This document shows positions 1 through 11,902 of a stretch of 64,000 bases of DNA, piece after piece. The notes below the pieces were generated by a model. It saw only the letters and a program-made list of their open reading frames with translations, did not search any database and was not told the origin of the DNA. Each line of letters opens with the position of its first letter. Position 1 is the first letter of the stretch. Where the stretch lies: positions 25,641,666-25,705,665 of the forward strand of contig OX485807.1 in assembly GCA_950295325.1 (NCBI GenBank). Direction: 5' to 3'. The translations under genes were made by a program, and so were the position numbers. This DNA comes from Polytrichum commune (lineage: Eukaryota; Streptophyta; Polytrichopsida; Polytrichales; Polytrichaceae).

Positions 1-1656
1 ACAAGGTGATGCTCCTGGGCGCGCACCCGGGGGACACCTTCGACAAGGCCATGCAGGTCACCGTCGCCTTCAACCATTTCGGCCCTAATCTTGTCGAGCG
101 CATTCCGAGGTATGTAATCTACAAGCAAATTATCATCTGCTCTCGCTCATGACATCATTTCAATAGTTCTTGATAGTAAAACACGTTTGCAACGCTTTTG
201 CACGCAATTTGCATGAACGAAATATGAACATTCCGGTAAGCATGTATTGACTCACGCTTTTGCAACGGAATTACAACGTGATTGGGGCATATCACATTAA
301 TGGACATTTCGTAGATACACAGAATATCCCGAGAGCGTTTGCAAAAATGTCCAAGTTCTGGACTTGTCACGTTGGTATATATTGAGGGTTGTAGTGATGG
401 TAGCTTATAGATGTATATAGCCTAAACGGTAGCTGGAGTTTGTGGGCGTTCATTTCTATTAGAGTTATACGCAGAGTCCCCCAAAGTCGGTCCAAAGAAG
501 TTTGGTGCCTTTTGAAGGACTTTTCTACTAAGAGTTCGTTACTAGAGCGTTTTGTGACACAGCCTAATTTTGTAACAACGGTGAAACTCCTCGAATATTG
601 AACCCCCACTTTTCAATCCAATCTTTCTCTGACCTCTCAGACCATATAATTCGCAGCAGTTACTAGCTAGATAGCTATAGACGTCAGTTTCTAAAGGAAC
701 AAGCATGAATGAAGAGTCTCTAGGAGCCAACTTAATATCATTGAATCTCGGATCGAACCACTTTAAGATCGACTTTCACCATCGATTGTTTGAAGGGTCT
801 TATTTGTTCTTATTAGCGTGCTCTTCACAAGTTTGGGTGACGGAGGTGATGCTCATGTTCCTCAACATTGATATATACACGTGCGCGCACACACCCTCGC
901 CCAATGATCTGCTCCTCAGGATACAATATCCCAAGCTCACTTGGTTTGACATGGGGAAACTACTGGTCTCTGCCGATTACATACTAATTATATGTACACA
1001 TAGGTCCTACTCTAATCCTGAAGTTTTCCTTGAAAATTTTGGTCTCGCCTTAATCCTCAGGTTTTTGCCTCGTCATCTTGTTGGCGCTCTTGAGGGATCC
1101 AAACAACCTAAACCGGTAAGGGTCACTGGGCCAACCGGTCATCTAAAAAGTCGCGGGGACCGACGGTACCTTCGAGCCTAATTGGGGGAGGAACAATGGG
1201 CGATCCAGGTTCTCCGGTTGCAAACTTGCAACTATTAGAAAGAGTCCACCTCTTTATTAACCCTTCATTTATCCATTTTTAAGATGTGCTTGTTTTTGTC
1301 CATGGTTCAGGTGCAGGTATGGCTATTTCCACGTCGTGAATAACTACTACAGCCCGTGGCTCATGTATGCGATCGGAGGTAGCGAGAATCCCACCATCAA
1401 CAGCGAGGGCAACTTCTTTTCCGCCGGCACCTTCAAGGAGGTGACCAAGCGCATTCCGGACGACGGAAGCAACATCGATGGATGGCAGGGCTGGAACTGG
1501 AGAAGCTCCGGTGACATCTTCGCAGACGGCGCCTTTTTCACAGACTCCGGCTCCACCGGCGGAGGGAAATTCTACGCCAAGGCAACCAGCTTCTCGGCTC
1601 GCCCAGCGGCCATGGTCGCCCAAATGACCAACGACGCCGGGCCCTTGATGTTATAG
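1..1656 (+). CDS. Pectate lyase, 3' part (two exons: 1-109 and 1311-1656)
   Basis: This is the C-terminal part of a polysaccharide lyase family 1 pectate lyase, a secreted enzyme that cleaves de-esterified pectin in the cell wall by beta-elimination. Exon 1 is read from base 3 and includes [11 protein letters not shown] and [11 protein letters not shown], which match the conserved parallel beta-helix region of plant pectate lyases. A GT donor at 110 and an AG acceptor ending at 1310 join the exons so that the codons read [16 protein letters not shown], the usual family sequence, followed by MYAIGGS and NPTINSEGN. The stop is TAG at 1654-1656. Third codon positions are rich in G and C, unlike the AT-rich intron. 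The 5' exons, with signal peptide and the Ca-binding and catalytic residues further upstream, lie outside the window. No frame damage is visible, so the gene is probably functional. Confidence 0.93.
110..1310 (+). other. Intron of the pectate lyase gene
   Basis: This 1.2-kb intron has a GTATGT donor and a TTCAG acceptor. It is AT-rich. Open frames inside it (for example 705-1181) resemble no known protein and are taken as chance. Confidence 0.85.
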
Positions 1657-2650
1657 GAGAAGAAGCTAGGACATGAGCATGAGCATGCCCCTATAACCAA
1701 GTTTCCGGGACCTGCCCTGTCACGTCAGAACGCTCTGATTCGATAGCCACCGGCCGCCGCATCATAGCTCAAAACTTTGATTAGACGCTCAGACGTTAAA
1801 CTTACAACACTCACATTCAAGTAACCCACAGATTAGGTCACGAAGAATCAGCAGCTCGTTGATTGATTCGAGAATTGACATCCAGTATCAGTACCAAGAA
1901 GATTAGGTTGTGAAAAAAAATTGTGGATTGATTGAATGTAGAGTAGCTTCTTTTTGTTGACCTGACACGGCAGATTCAAGATCGTGTCGGTGTTGGCTAT
2001 GGTGATGAAGCTTGCAGTAGATTAGATTCAGAGTAGGCAAGTCATCATCACAGACATATTGAATTGTGCTGAACTAAATTGATGACGAGGATGCAACATA
2101 TTATTGCAATTTGTGGCCTGGATGTGCAGTTTGGAGATAGTTGGAATCTGAGCTCATGATGAAGATTCAGCAGGTTTGGTTCCACTGAACTTGATGAAAT
2201 TCAGTCTGAGAATCATTGATGCCGTGTCTCAGCCGAGTCTTGAAGATTATTGAGCCGATCTTTGTTGGTACACTCTAACCTTCCTAATATCATGCCTGTG
2301 GCAACCAAAGTGCATGTGATGATATCAAGGAGGTCTGCAGTGTCGACATGGATGTGTGATAACAGAGAATTAGTGTAGCATGTGACATTGGAATAACACA
2401 AAGTCAACAATGCAATAATGACAATGATGACAATGTGATGAGTGCGAGCATGTGGTTGGAATTCTTTGGTGGATTATTTTCTTTCTTTCTAAATCCGGAA
2501 TATATGAGAGGAAATGTGACAACAAGGAGGGAGATTTAAACTGAGCACATCCGTTCTCTAGGGTTTGAAGATATAAGAGAGGGAGTGACATTACATGTGA
2601 GAATCTTTATTCATGTAGAATAAAGATTTCTATCCATTCACGATGATGGT
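1657..2650. other. 3' flank of the pectate lyase gene; no gene seen
   Basis: The first few hundred bases probably include the 3' untranslated region. Several long T/G-rich stretches follow. I see no coding pattern, RNA gene or clear repeat. Confidence 0.5.
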
Positions 2651-2652
2651 AT

Positions 2653-2861
2653 AACATAACATTATTCAATTGTATGGTTGTGTTTGTTCTATATTTAGCA
2701 TCTGAGATGGGCCTCCATTATCATAACATTATTCAGTTAATGAGTTGTGTTCAACTACCCTAACTTCATATTCAATGTAGTGGGCTTCCAACATCCGGAG
2801 CCTTTATTCTCAAATATACTATGGGCCCATGAACACAACTCATCAACTGAATAATGTTACG
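2653..2861. mobile_element. Miniature inverted-repeat element, family C
   Basis: The core at 2722-2861 has terminal inverted repeats: CATAACATTATTCAGTTAAT on the left and its near reverse complement, ending in AATAATGTTA, on the right. The inner parts also pair (TGAGTTGTGTTCA and TGAACACAACTCA). A third similar end at 2653 suggests a partial second copy. Related copies are at 57813-57959 and, more distantly, 61504-61649. There is no coding capacity. Confidence 0.7.
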
Positions 2862-2924
2862 ATCTTACCTTCACATGAAGAAACTTAGATAATAGGAAGA
2901 AACTGACTCTAGTATGAGTAGTGA

Positions 2925-3620
2925 TTAGTGCCGGTATGAATAGTATGAATATTGTGAATAGTGTTGGTATTGACAATGAATGGGTTTGCTATGAATAGTA
3001 TATTTAGTGAATGATGCCCAAATGAAAAGTGCTCCTTGTAAATAGTGCCGGTAGTGTGTATTTTTTACAATGTTTTTGCATGTTTTTGACACTTGACATG
3101 CAAAAACTTGCACAAAGAAAATGCACATCAATTGACACACACATTAAAATTTGAATTTGACATGTAGTGTGATTTGTGAAGAAAAAAACACACATCAATT
3201 GACACACACAAGTTGAAATTGAATTGTAGTCTCACTTGTGAGAAAAAGACCACATGTTAATTGACACTTTAGAAATTGAAATGACATGCACTACTAGGCA
3301 TGTGACATTGGGGTGACATTCTAGAAGAAAATGTAGATGTCAATTAACATTCATTTTTGTTTTGGAAAACATCACTTGACACTTTGGATTTGCAATTGAA
3401 CATCAAATCAAATTTGTCAAACATAAACACTAAGTGTTTGGATGAACAATGAATATTGTGAGTCTGCAGGAATATAACTCCACCCGAATTTCCAAGTGTC
3501 AATCTGAATGTATTAATAGTAAACAAATACTACTATTTTTTTAGGGGCCCCACATAACATAATTGACATATTCCACGGTTAATGGAATTGATCCACATGG
3601 TTGAATAATGTTATGAAAAC
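2925..3620. repeat. Dispersed repeat R1 (AT-rich, non-coding)
   Basis: The stretch 3080-3430 matches 60285-60585 in the same orientation. Shared words include TTGACATGCAAAAACTTGC, TTTGACATGTAGTGT and AATTTGTCAAACATA. It also holds internal repeats of the phrase 'CACATCAATTGACACACACA'. At 3551-3617 lies a short palindromic piece with ends CATAACATAATTGA and TGAATAATGTTATG, related to family C. Confidence 0.6.
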
Positions 3621-4778
3621 TTATGGATTTAGATGCATACATGTTTATAATATGATGGTGTTGTGCTCATCAGAATTGTGGTCGAGACAACAAAAATGAT
3701 GGAGATACAAGGTTCTTATATAACTCTACGACAAGTGTGGGCAAATAGGCATAAGGTAGATGGTGCTAAAACCAACACTGAATTAGTTAAATCTACCTTA
3801 GTGGAAGACTTGTATCATGATATTATTAAGCGTTACATCCTATGTTTTCTTTCCAAATTAAAACATGCATACCTTGCATATTAGACATAAATACTCCATT
3901 GATAAACTCGGGCCCACTTAACCCCAATCAAGAGTTGACGGGGGATGAAATATATAATGAAGTTAGATTTTGAATAAGGAAAGATTGTAGGAGCACGTTA
4001 AACCAAAAAGTTAACATGTGGCATACAAGTGGCAACCATATGAACCAAATAAATAAATAAATAATCATGGGTAGAAGAAAAAAAGGAGACCATTCATATT
4101 GGATTTTTTTTAAATCCCTTGATATTGAAATACAATAAAAACAAATTGAATAAAAAAATACGTTGGCACCGAAAACCGTAAGGGGGCATTGATGTTCAAC
4201 ATGTACTTATCATGCAGGATTTTGAGGGTGTTGGTTTGGTTTTGATGTTGTCTTGGTTTAAGGTGGTCCTATCTTAACATGTGTAACAAGGTTGCAAAGT
4301 ATCAATTACAAAACTCTCGTGAAACCCATAAGGAAGAGAGTCGTCTATTGTATCATGAACCACCCCACTATAGAGCAATGAGAAAGATGGCCCTTTGCCA
4401 TGCATCCTCATGCAAGTTCACCTCATCCCACTTTTATATTCAGTTAAGAGGAATTGCGACTAGTTTGCTCCCTGGGCCAACAGTTAAATCACCACCAATC
4501 CTTATGGCTAAGGCTCCCTAATAGCCTTGTTCAAATCACTTGTGGTACTATGGCTCCTAATAGCCTTGTCCCACTACTAGCATGTTACAACATGATCCAT
4601 GATATTATTGAGTTGTTATGACAAACACATCGCTACCTATGACACTTTATGTGGAACACAAACGATGAACAAGAACAAAAATACGCATCTAGAACATGCC
4701 AATGATCAACTAAATAAACTAAATCTATGGTTGTGTGATGGAAGACATCACGATCTCTTGGAAGTGTGCTAGGCCTAC
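3621..4778. other. AT-rich intergenic stretch; no gene seen
   Basis: Short open frames here have no recognisable domain. A few near-duplicate phrases (for example around 4520 and 4560, 'CTAATAGCCTTGT') point to small local duplications only. Confidence 0.4.
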
Positions 4779-5452
4779 CTCAAAGAGGGATCTCTGTATT
4801 TTAGTGCTACGAGCGTTTGTAGGACGCCTCCCGCGGGCAGCGTTCATGCTCGGGCAGCCCGTTCCTGTCCTCCCGTCCCGACCCGTCCTCCCGACCCGAC
4901 CCGTCTTACCTGCCCGACTTGGCCTTCCTGCCCGTGTCCTCCATCATGCCCGACGCGGCCTTCCGCTTGTCCAGCTGTCCACCCGTCTGTCCATCCGGCC
5001 GTTCATCCGTCATATCCGTCTCCATCACTACCCCACACCGAACCCGAGCTCCGTCATTCTTCCTTGTTCACGCCACTAGACAGCTCCGGAGCGAGTGAGG
5101 AAATTGGGAAAGGTTGTTGCATTGCTAGTTTAGGATTTGGAAGAGTTGTAACTTTTATCGATGTTGTTGTAGTCGCCCGCCATGGAGGTGGACATTGTGG
5201 ATCTGGGAGGGAAATATGTTTATTTTTAAGAAGGGTTTGATTTTGTAATAGAGGAGGCCACGGAAGATCTACAGGACGGACAGGGTTTAGTTTCAGATCT
5301 AGAAATTCTTCCGTCATTCTTTTGTCATTCTTCCTTGCTCACGCCACTGGACAACTTCGGAGCGAGTGAGGAAGCTGGGGAAAGGTTGTTGCATTGCTAG
5401 TTAGGATTTGGAAGAGTTGTAACTTTGATCGACGTTGTCCCAGTCGATCGCC

Positions 5453-5635
5453 ATGGAGGTGGACATTGTGGATCTGGGATGGAAATGTGTCTCTTTCGAA
5501 GAAGGATCTGATTTTGTCATAGAGGAGGCCACGGAAGATCTACGGGATGGACATGGTTTAGTTTCAGATCTGGAAATTCCCGCAGGTACAATCGTCCACA
5601 AGGACACCAATATGTGCTTGAAAGCTGGTGCATAA
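5453..5635 (+). CDS. Small ORF in the left arm of the Mutator-like element
   Basis: A 60-residue frame starts at an ATG in GCCATGGAGG context and begins MEVDIVDLGWKCVSFEEG. It is acidic and matches no family I recognise. The same frame, with damage, appears twice more in the element: in the first tandem unit from about 5181, where an in-frame TAA follows 15 codons, and in the opposite arm from 6858. Recurrence in all units shows that it is part of the element, possibly a captured host gene fragment. Whether it is translated cannot be judged from sequence. Confidence 0.3.
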   Translation: MEVDIVDLGWKCVSFEEGSDFVIEEATEDLRDGHGLVSDLEIPAGTIVHKDTNMCLKAGA

Positions 5636-6483
5636 GAAAGGTTTAGGGTGCGGGATGTAACTCTTGAAAATGTGCGGGCGAGGTTGCAGATCCCACCCCC
5701 TGGGCCCTTTGACAGAACATACATTTCTTGGGAGGAGAAAATCAACCAAGGACGGGGTAGGATCAACCCTAGATGCTAGGACAGTGGAAAAACAAAATAG
5801 TACAAAGACACCTCTTGTTCCACATTTAGTTGTCCAGTTGTTTCTACAACCTCTAACTCTGATACAAGCTGTCCTAAAAGTCTTACAGGGTAACCACTTC
5901 CAATAGGACAGACAAAGCAGAGGAGGGCAAGTAGATTGTAAGCCAGTCTAACCTCTAAGCGAGGATGCCAATGCAATTTTGTGGCGAAACAACTGTATAT
6001 GGACAACACTTTATGTGAAATTCAATACCATAAAATTAACCATTTCAACAAGGTTGGACAAGCCTGTCATGGGAGTTTAGATTATGTTAGGACAACACTG
6101 AAAACAATGGATGTTGCATAGATTAATATATGACATTGATAAGATATATTACAATGTTACTGAATTTAATGAGGAAGGCATAAAGTCTTTCCAGGACACC
6201 AATGTTGTACATGTCCTGTCATATTTTACTAAATTGCTTGTTTTCCGAAAATTCCGAATTGCCGAAGTTTCACTTACATTGAAAATCCAACAAACAATGA
6301 TATTTTATTGAAAATGGGTAGGACCAATGTATCAATACTCATGTGTCCGAAGTGGACATGTAATGGTTCTCACCTATCATAATTGTGTCCTATTATGATT
6401 CAACCTTACATTGGTTCTACCTTGTCTTATTGTAACATCCCACACCACTATTCTAAGAAATAGCACTAAACTCCACAACGTTA

Positions 6484-6858
6484 TCAACGATTGCATTGCA
6501 CTCGCCTTCCACCACCAAAATTTGTGTCATTTGACGCGTCCAACCACAGGACACGAAGATCATCCTCTTTGTCCATAGCCAACATATCCAAGCAGGCGTT
6601 CCAGAAACAAGCTCTCATCCAGGATGAGGCCTCAGCCTGCATGGCCTCAAACCCATTGCATGTCCTCATAACTTCCAGATCGGAAACTAGCAGGTACAAT
6701 CGTCTGTCCTCATAATCGTCCATCATGGCATGAATTTCCAGATCTGAAACTAAACCATGTCCTTCCTATAGATCTTTTGTGACCTCCTCTATGACAAAAT
6801 CAAATCCTTCTTCGAAATAGACACATTTCCATCCCAGATCCACAATGTCCACCTCCAT
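6484..6858 (-). pseudogene. ORF of the right arm of the Mutator-like element, broken by one stop
   Basis: Read from 6858 downward, this frame begins MEVDIVDLGWKCVYFEEG, like the ORF at 5453-5635. It meets an in-frame TAG after about 30 codons, then stays open in the same frame to 6484. The open second part starts MMDDYEDRRLYLLVSDLEV and includes a hydrophilic stretch with DKEDDLRVLWLD. I do not recognise a family. It may be the fuller version of the protein fragment the element carries. Confidence 0.35.
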
Positions 6859-7210
6859 GGCGATCGACTAGGACAACGTCGATCAAAGTTACAACTCTTC
6901 CAAATCCTAAACTAGCAATGCAACAACCTTTCCCAATTTCCTCACTCGCTCCGGAGTTGTCTAGTGGCGTGAACAAGGAAGAATGATGGAGCTCGGGTTC
7001 GGTGTGGGGTAGCGGTGGAGACGGGCGGACAGCTGGACAGGCGGAAGGCCGCGTCGGGCAGGATGGAGGACACGGGCAGGAAGGCCAAGTGGGGCAGGTA
7101 AGACGGGTCGGGTCGGGAGGACAGGATCGGGCTGCCCGAGCATGAACGTTGCCCACGGGAGGCGTCCTACAAACGCTCGTAACACTAAAATACAGAGATC
7201 CCTCAAAGAG

Positions 7211-8740
7211 GTGGTCAAGAATAATGCTCCAAAAATTTGAAAACATTATTTCTTTTGGTCATGTAGGATTCCAAGTGGAATTCTCATCCATAGAGAATGG
7301 CATGGGCCTTGGCCTAAGCATAAATTCATTTTGGACCCCCAATTTATTTCTTAGCCAATCACAAAGCTTTGAAGTTTCAATTGGTCCCTCAATTTAGTTT
7401 TGGTTAAAGTACTCCTAAGTCCTTATACTTCTACATCCATAACCCTTAATGGGCCCTTAATAGTCCATCAATGGACTCTTATTCTCAACATTTTTAAATT
7501 AGTTTAAATGGTTAGAGTTTTGGCCCTTTTTAGAAAAATGTAGCTCTTAAAATTGTCCATCACCTTCAAGACCTTGACCGTGAAGTATCATGGATAGTTA
7601 CCTATCATGTGCACGTCATTTTAAGAAAAGAGTTGACAATTTGATCCCTTTATATAGCAGTTGCAACTTTCCACCAATCTAGAGTACTCACCATCCTAGC
7701 CAATTAAATTAAGTTTCATATTAAGAAAACAAAACTATAACAACTTTCGTAATCATGTAAAGTTCTTGAAGTTTTAACTTCAAAAAAATCACTATGATCG
7801 GAGCATTTCAATGACATGCAAGACAATACACAAAATTAAGTGCACCTCATGTGAAAACTTTGAGCATCACAACATGCGTAGATGTTTGAGAACGAAACAA
7901 AATCTACAAAAACATATCACCAAATCCAAATGAAGAAAACGAGATACGAACTTGTTGTTCTCTAAGTCGAGGTGAATACCATCTAAATTCCTTGAAGTAA
8001 AACCCACAAACGACCAATAGCGATTTTTCTAATCGACTATGTGCATTTTGGACGTGGATGTACACCATAGTATAGAGGTCACTTGTCCATTTTGGGTAGG
8101 CGTCAAAACGATTGAGCCCATTTGCTCCATCTTTCCACGTGTTTTTTTTTTCCCTTTGAATTCATGGAAATGATACAAGAAAAAACTCTCACAATCTTTT
8201 CAAGTTTGGTACTCATTGATTTCTTCAAGACACATGCGAACGAAAGTGTTGTGCGGCAAGCATGATGAGAGGTGATATCCTTCCCTCAAAATAATATCTC
8301 CTCCATGTGACTTTCGTTCCATAGACCGTAACAAAAATAATAGAGAATCTCTCCAAACTCCCTCACAATCCCTTTGAAGTCGTATGTACTATTAACCTTA
8401 CTTAAGGGATCGATGGGGTGTAACAAACCCTCGAGTCAAAGTCATGAAGAAGCGAGTAAGACGAGTTGTGTGTGCCGGCATCACACATAGTGGTGGACTA
8501 ATAACTAGATGATGAGAACCTCATTTGCTCCAAAAAAAATTAGCCCTTATTCTCCTTGATTCCAAATGATGAAAAATCTCTCCCATCTCTTTTTGGAATC
8601 GTATACTAACTCTCTTGCGACATCATACATAGTGGTGGATGCATCCTTACATGATGGAGCTCCGTCCACATCCTCCATATCGTTCCATAAAATGAACAAT
8701 GAACTCTTTCAATTATGTCATTTACAATGGTGATGTTGTT
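7211..8740. other. Intergenic stretch; no gene seen
   Basis: The sequence is AT-rich and stop-dense in all frames. Some phrases recur locally (for example around 8270-8350 and 8570-8640, about dispersed 'CCTTCCCTC' and 'CATAGTGGTGGA' words), suggesting an old duplicated repeat. Nothing can be named. Confidence 0.4.
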
Positions 8741-8744
8741 TAAT

Positions 8745-9165
8745 TGTTGGCTTTGTTTGTAGGAGAGAGACTATGCATCAACTTTTTAGTTTCAAGAGCA
8801 AATTTCCTAACCACTTGGCGTTCACACTTGGACGTTACTTGTTCTTGTTATTTTTGGTCCACTTTATTTAATGTGGTCTCTCTCTCTATATATATATATA
8901 TAATTTCTCCCTAAAATGCATTGAAAGAAATATAGTTAACTATAGTTATTTCGGCAGTTCTTGATTATTCATTTTTTAAATTTCAAGTGATAAATGAGTA
9001 GCCTCAATCCTTGACCCGCATTTGAGAAGAAGGTGCCCAAAATCCAAGAAAGGTTTGGTATAGTGAATAATCATGGATTGGCATGAGCAAAGTGGACAGC
9101 TACAATTGTAGTCTTTCATAGTAAAAGACAGAGCCTCACGGTTCTACCGTTTTCTTGTTTTGGTT
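8745..9165 (+). repeat. Dispersed repeat D, copy 1
   Basis: About 420 bases are shared in the same orientation with 27030-27620. Identical words include GACTATGCATCAACTT, TTTCAAGAGCAAATTTCC and AGCCTCACGGTTCTACCG. A TA microsatellite (about 8889-8902) sits in the middle, where copy 2 has a different TA/TG run. No coding frame persists between copies, so this is a non-coding repeat of unknown class. Confidence 0.75.
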
Positions 9166-9360
9166 GTGTTGGTGAGATGATCTTCAAGGGCCGGATCGCA
9201 TGAGGTCCCAAGTCCCAAGTCCCACTCATGTTAGCAAGTCCTCTTACATGGAGGCAAAGTTCCAACTTTTGAAGCATAAGAAACCATTCGAGCATGGTTT
9301 ATATCCATTAAAGTCAAATCTTGATTGTTTTATGCAAAACGATTCTTGAGACATGTGTTG

Positions 9361-9395
9361 AGAGTTGGGTCTAGCTTTTTGCTCGACCCAACTCT
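9361..9395. repeat. Perfect 11-bp stem hairpin
   Basis: AGAGTTGGGTC at 9361-9371 is followed by a 13-base loop and GACCCAACTCT at 9385-9395. It lies just outside the left end of the Harbinger-like element at 9402. A function is not evident. Confidence 0.6.
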
Positions 9396-9401
9396 TAGCT
9401 A

Positions 9402-9979
9402 GGGTTGCTTCACACTATTGCCAAAGGTTGAGAGGCTGTCAATTTTTACCAATAAGATTGCAAGAAACCAAGAATTCGGCCTCTCAACCCTTCACACTAG
9501 AGGCCAAAGTCCAAAGGTTGTCGTTCTCCAAAATGCCTACATGGCAGTGTTTTTTTATCAAGGCGACATACACTCGAAAGAAGTTTGGGTCAAACAGGAA
9601 TGGAAACCCAAATTATGGTTGAAAGGCTGTCGATTTCTTTTCCGAAAAAAATGAAAACTGACAAGATCTTGGCCGTTAGATTGGAGGGGGTGTTTTGGGC
9701 AGGGAATAAAGTGGGATGCTCCTTCTTCCTTTGGACTTTGGGCTTGGCCTTTGGAGGCTTCACATTATGGCCGTCCAAGTCGAGAGGCCGTGGGAGTTCA
9801 TGGCCAAAGGTTTGGACTTTGGGCTTGGCCTTTGAAGGCTTCACACTATGCCCGGCCAAAGGCTCCAATTCATGTATTTTCATCAGCTATTTTCAGCCCA
9901 TGTCTTTGGATTGTCAACAAAGTTTGGCCATTCAATCCCACGGCCTCTCGACTTGGACGGCCATAGTGTGAAGGGGCCC
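9402..9979. mobile_element. PIF/Harbinger-like miniature element (family H1), copy 1
   Basis: The left end reads GGGTTGCTTCACACTATTG and the right end, reversed, GGGCCCCTTCACACTATGG. The interior is homologous to the element at 14772-15359 in opposite orientation: shared phrases include GGCCTCTCAACCCTTCACAC and GTCGAGAGGCCGTGGGA. The flanking triplets (CTA and TCA) no longer match, consistent with an older insertion. There is no transposase; open frames are shared only because the DNA is repeated. Confidence 0.7.
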
Positions 9980-10581
9980 TCAACACAAGTCCCAGGTCCC
10001 CAGGGAGTGCACTGTTCAAGTACTGTATTTATACACGTGGGTGCACAAAAGGGGTATTATTTTAAAAAAGCATGTACAAAATGTACGTACAAGAGACATA
10101 TTGCTATTAAGCAAGAAGTAGATATACATGAGGCTATAGAAAAATATATGTAAAGTACGCATTTACGCGTTTACGCGTTCAAGTCAGACCTGGACCAAGA
10201 ATCATGTGTTTTTTCATCCACTAAGTAACGACTTTATAACTAAAAATCCATGATTTGATATTATACATATAATAGGGCCATATTTTTGCATTTCCAAACA
10301 TTTGTACACATGTTATATACAATTTATGTATTTGTTTTTGGACCCTTGTGTACGTATGGAAATGTATTTTGAAGCAATGAGATTTGTAAGTATATTGCTT
10401 GATTTTAGCAAAAATAAAATGTATACAGGGGTATTTTAATAAGGGGCATGCACGCACGTGATGCTTGGTCTTAATGAATAGTGCACACCCTGGGCCCAGG
10501 TCTCACCTCCAAAAAGCGTTGCCATGCAATCATCCATGTCATACTTGGGACTTAGGACTTGGGACTTGTGTGAAATGGCCC
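9974..10581. mobile_element. Second GGGCC-ended inverted-repeat element, abutting family H1 copy 1
   Basis: The left end GGGCCCTCAACACAAGTCCC pairs with the right end, which reads GGGCCATTTCACACAAGTCCC when reversed. Inner parts also pair: GGAGTGCACTGTTCA near 10005 and the reverse of TGAATAGTGCACACCC near 10476. Its left end shares the palindrome GGGCCC with the right end of the previous element. It has no coding content. Confidence 0.5.
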
Positions 10582-10935
10582 TAAAAATCATATCTTAAGG
10601 AAGAGCACATGTCGGACTTTCACTAGTTCAAGAGCTAGTCTAAACATATGCCACCACATCATTGCCCTTAGAATTTGTGATCTCAAAAGAAAAGAAATAA
10701 AGATTTAAAAGTATATATTAAATTTGTCTATCATCTTACCGCTTCATCTCAAATTAGTTTGGAGTAGGCTTGCAAAAGTGGGCACAAAACCAACGACCTC
10801 ATAACACTAATGCGCGTGCCCTCACCCTTGCTCTCAAAGACTTGCAAAGAAGGAAAGCCTTAGTTTATATACTTTCTTGTTGGTTTAGGGTCGGGTCACA
10901 AGTTGGGCTTATTAGGGTTGGAGTGAGAGGTCAAA
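10582..10935. other. Short intergenic stretch; nothing recognised
   Basis: The DNA is AT-rich, without a coding or repeat signal that I can support. Confidence 0.4.
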
Positions 10936-11475
10936 CCTTGAGACTAACTTGAACTCAAACTAGCCTATGGGTGAGTGGACGTTGTAGAAATATGAAGAAG
11001 TCTTAAAACTTGAAGCTAACTATAATTTGAAGGTTAGCTTATGAATTAGTGGTCAATGTCTCAAATTGGGAAAACTTCAAAAAGTGAAGATAACTCAAAC
11101 TTGGGTTAGCCTATGGGTGGATTTATATCGTTCCAATTTAGAAAAAAATGTATTATTTGAGGCATAGGAATAAATTAGAAAAATAATTATATATATATAT
11201 TATTAACTAAGTTATTATTAATCTGAGTTAGCCTATGGGTTAGAAGATAATGTCTATTTTTTTAATTAAAAAAACACTTCAAAACTTGAAGCTAACTTAA
11301 GTTGAAGTTAGACTATGGGTGGATGGCCTATGGATGAGGGGATTCTGTCTAAAATTGGACAAGCCTCAAAAGTCGAGGCTCATTGAAATTTGATTTAGCC
11401 CATAGTTTAGTGGACGATGTCTAAAAGTAGAGAAAACTTGAAGCTAACTCAAGCTTGAGTAAGCCTAGACATAGA
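10936..11475. repeat. Degenerate tandem repeat, roughly 80-110-base units
   Basis: About six irregular units recur, each built from AAACTTGAAGCTAACT, then GAGTTAGCCTATGGGT, then a 'GTGGACGATGTCTAAAA' phrase. Units differ in length and are interrupted at about 11185 by a TA microsatellite. A short internal near-palindrome (CTAACTCAAGCTTGAGT) recurs. No frame is kept between units, so this is a decayed minisatellite. Confidence 0.65.
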
Positions 11476-11902
11476 AAGTTGGGGTTTGCTTTGGTTAGTT
11501 TAAAAAATCATGGACTAGGGTGACTCGAGTTCTAGTTAGAGTCCGCAATCCTTAATTTTAGATCTCATTCTCTAGTATATAAATCATTTCGCTATAGCTA
11601 TAGCTATTAGATTTCAATAGTTATGAATATCATATGAGGCTCTATTTCCGTATTGATGCCAATGTTTAGATTTGTTTGAGAAATAATACAATATCTTCAA
11701 GTATATTATAATAAATAATAAATATTGTTAGGATACATTTAAAATATTAAATATCAAGATCTAGAAATTGGTGCTCAAATGTAGATTTGATTCCAATGCC
11801 CACTTATATCTAGATTCCCAATGCATGAGTTTAGATCTTGATCCTAAACCTAATTTCGAGTTAGCACTATTGCTAACTCGAATTCATTGCATGACCACTT
11901 AA

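Larger units (their letters stand above)
4788..7201. mobile_element. Mutator-like element, non-autonomous, long inverted arms, 9-bp target duplication
   Basis: The element starts GGATCTCTGTATTTTAGTG and ends with its near-exact reverse complement. Both sides are flanked by the same 9 bases, CTCAAAGAG (4779-4787 and 7202-7210), as expected for Mutator-superfamily insertion. The arms stay similar for about 450 bases, from 4788 to about 5290 and from 7201 back to about 6740. They are much more GC-rich than the surroundings, with CCCGACCCG-type runs. In the left arm a ~250-base unit is tandemly duplicated (about 5050-5300 and 5306-5595). The central part (5640-6480) is AT-rich without recognised transposase, so mobility would need an enzyme supplied elsewhere. 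Calling it a Mutator relative rests on end structure only. Confidence 0.8.

Noticed and set aside
705-1181. 158-codon open frame on the plus strand
   Set aside because: It lies wholly inside the pectate lyase intron, has no domain and no coding-like base bias.
9585-9971. Overlapping open frames near 9.4-10.1 kb, mirrored near 14.7-15.3 kb
   Set aside because: They are open in both orientations of the same non-coding miniature element, so homology is of DNA, not of protein.
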